In this document: piece by piece, positions 49,969-50,124 of the stretch | Layout of the letters: the number at the start of each line of letters is the position of its first letter | How positions within the stretch are numbered: the first letter of the stretch is position 1 | Assembly: GCA_900315015.1 (NCBI GenBank) | Contig: OMXJ01000019.1 | Location: 1-50,124 of the forward strand | Source of the DNA: an uncultured Eubacteriales bacterium | GTDB taxonomy: Bacteria > Bacillota > Clostridia > Lachnospirales > Lachnospiraceae | Reading direction: 5' to 3' | DNA: 50,124 bases | The notes under the pieces: generated by a model | Database searches by the model: none | The model's input: the letters and a program-made list of their open reading frames with translations, nothing else | Told to the model about the DNA's origin: nothing | Translations under genes and position numbers: made by a program

Positions 49969-50124
49969 GTGAACTACCCACCGCCTAAAGGCAGTGGGCT
50001 TCCGTTAAATGGTTCACCAGACTTAAGACAGAAGAAATTCTGCCTACGATATTTAGGTCATGACACCTTTGGTTGACGCACCAGACCATTGCTCTGTCGT
50101 ATAACTTTAAGTCGGGTCGGAGTA
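49969..50124 (-). mobile_element. Guide-RNA end of a likely IS200/IS605 TnpB element
   Basis: On the minus strand the sequence runs toward 49969 as a hairpin GGAAGCCCACTGCCT/AGGCGGTGGGTAGTTCAC, the conserved 3' scaffold end seen after tnpB genes, where the flanking DNA becomes the guide. The preceding 130 bases (with CGTAGGCAGAATTTCTTC and GTCTTAAGTCTGGTGAACC) look like the rest of the scaffold. On the plus strand TTGAT precedes the element by five bases. The tnpB gene itself would lie beyond the right edge. Confidence 0.5.

Noticed and set aside
1-50124. rRNA or tRNA genes
   Set aside because: No conserved rRNA block, no cloverleaf with GTTCRA and CCA-adjacent acceptor was noticed in either strand by eye; a tRNAscan run would settle it.

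Overview
The window looks like a chromosomal accessory stretch of a low-GC anaerobic Firmicute, most probably Lachnospiraceae (Butyrivibrio/Roseburia-like). This is an inference from A/T-rich codon use, Gram-positive Shine-Dalgarno sites, near-consensus sigma-A promoters with 17-bp spacers, and the gene families present (DUF4143-type ATPases, AAA-ATPase_like/PD-(D/E)XK proteins, Big_2 proteins, a Bce/VanRS-type regulator set). I saw no rRNA, tRNA or CRISPR array, and no phage head, portal, terminase or lysis genes.

Layout. 0-4 kb: the tail of an Ig-like surface protein, a DUF4143 ATPase, decayed genes and two repeat-rich intergenic patches. 4-10.2 kb (minus strand): a likely operon of a small protein, a MacB-like ABC transporter fusion, a glycerophosphodiester phosphodiesterase and a large lipoprotein. 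10.4-17 kb (plus strand): a promoter bracketed by inverted recombinase-type sites, a tyrosine recombinase, a zinc-ribbon membrane protein and two surface proteins, which together look like a phase-variable surface operon.

17.2-30.1 kb is the highlight: one operon from a clear promoter to a clear terminator that reads as a contractile injection system related to type VI secretion but in a Gram-positive host. Its order is a PAAR-like spike fused to an AHH nuclease, a probable immunity protein, a sheath candidate, an Hcp-like tube, a VgrG/gpD-like spike, two probable baseplate proteins, a 972-residue Hsp70/actin-fold ATPase, a possible TssK-like adaptor and a four-helix membrane protein. I see no ClpV, no TssJLM membrane complex and no gp25. 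At 30.2-35.3 kb follows a second operon of a glycine-rich membrane protein and three different GTPases. Remnants of the same ISLre2-type transposase end lie in direct orientation just before the injection operon promoter and just after the GTPase operon, so the roughly 19-kb block may have moved or been assembled as a unit.

36-43 kb: an AAA-ATPase with a nuclease-like tail, an unknown acidic protein, and a minus-strand five-gene operon (small Cys-rich protein, response regulator, ABC ATPase, permease, histidine kinase) typical of antimicrobial-peptide sensing and export. 43-50 kb: a small leucine-rich-repeat protein, a candidate structured RNA, a CbbX/SpoVK-like AAA+ ATPase with an RNA polymerase alpha-CTD-like domain, a second DUF4143 ATPase, an EcsC-like protein, a hypothetical protein, and at the right edge what looks like the guide-RNA end of an IS200/IS605-type TnpB element.
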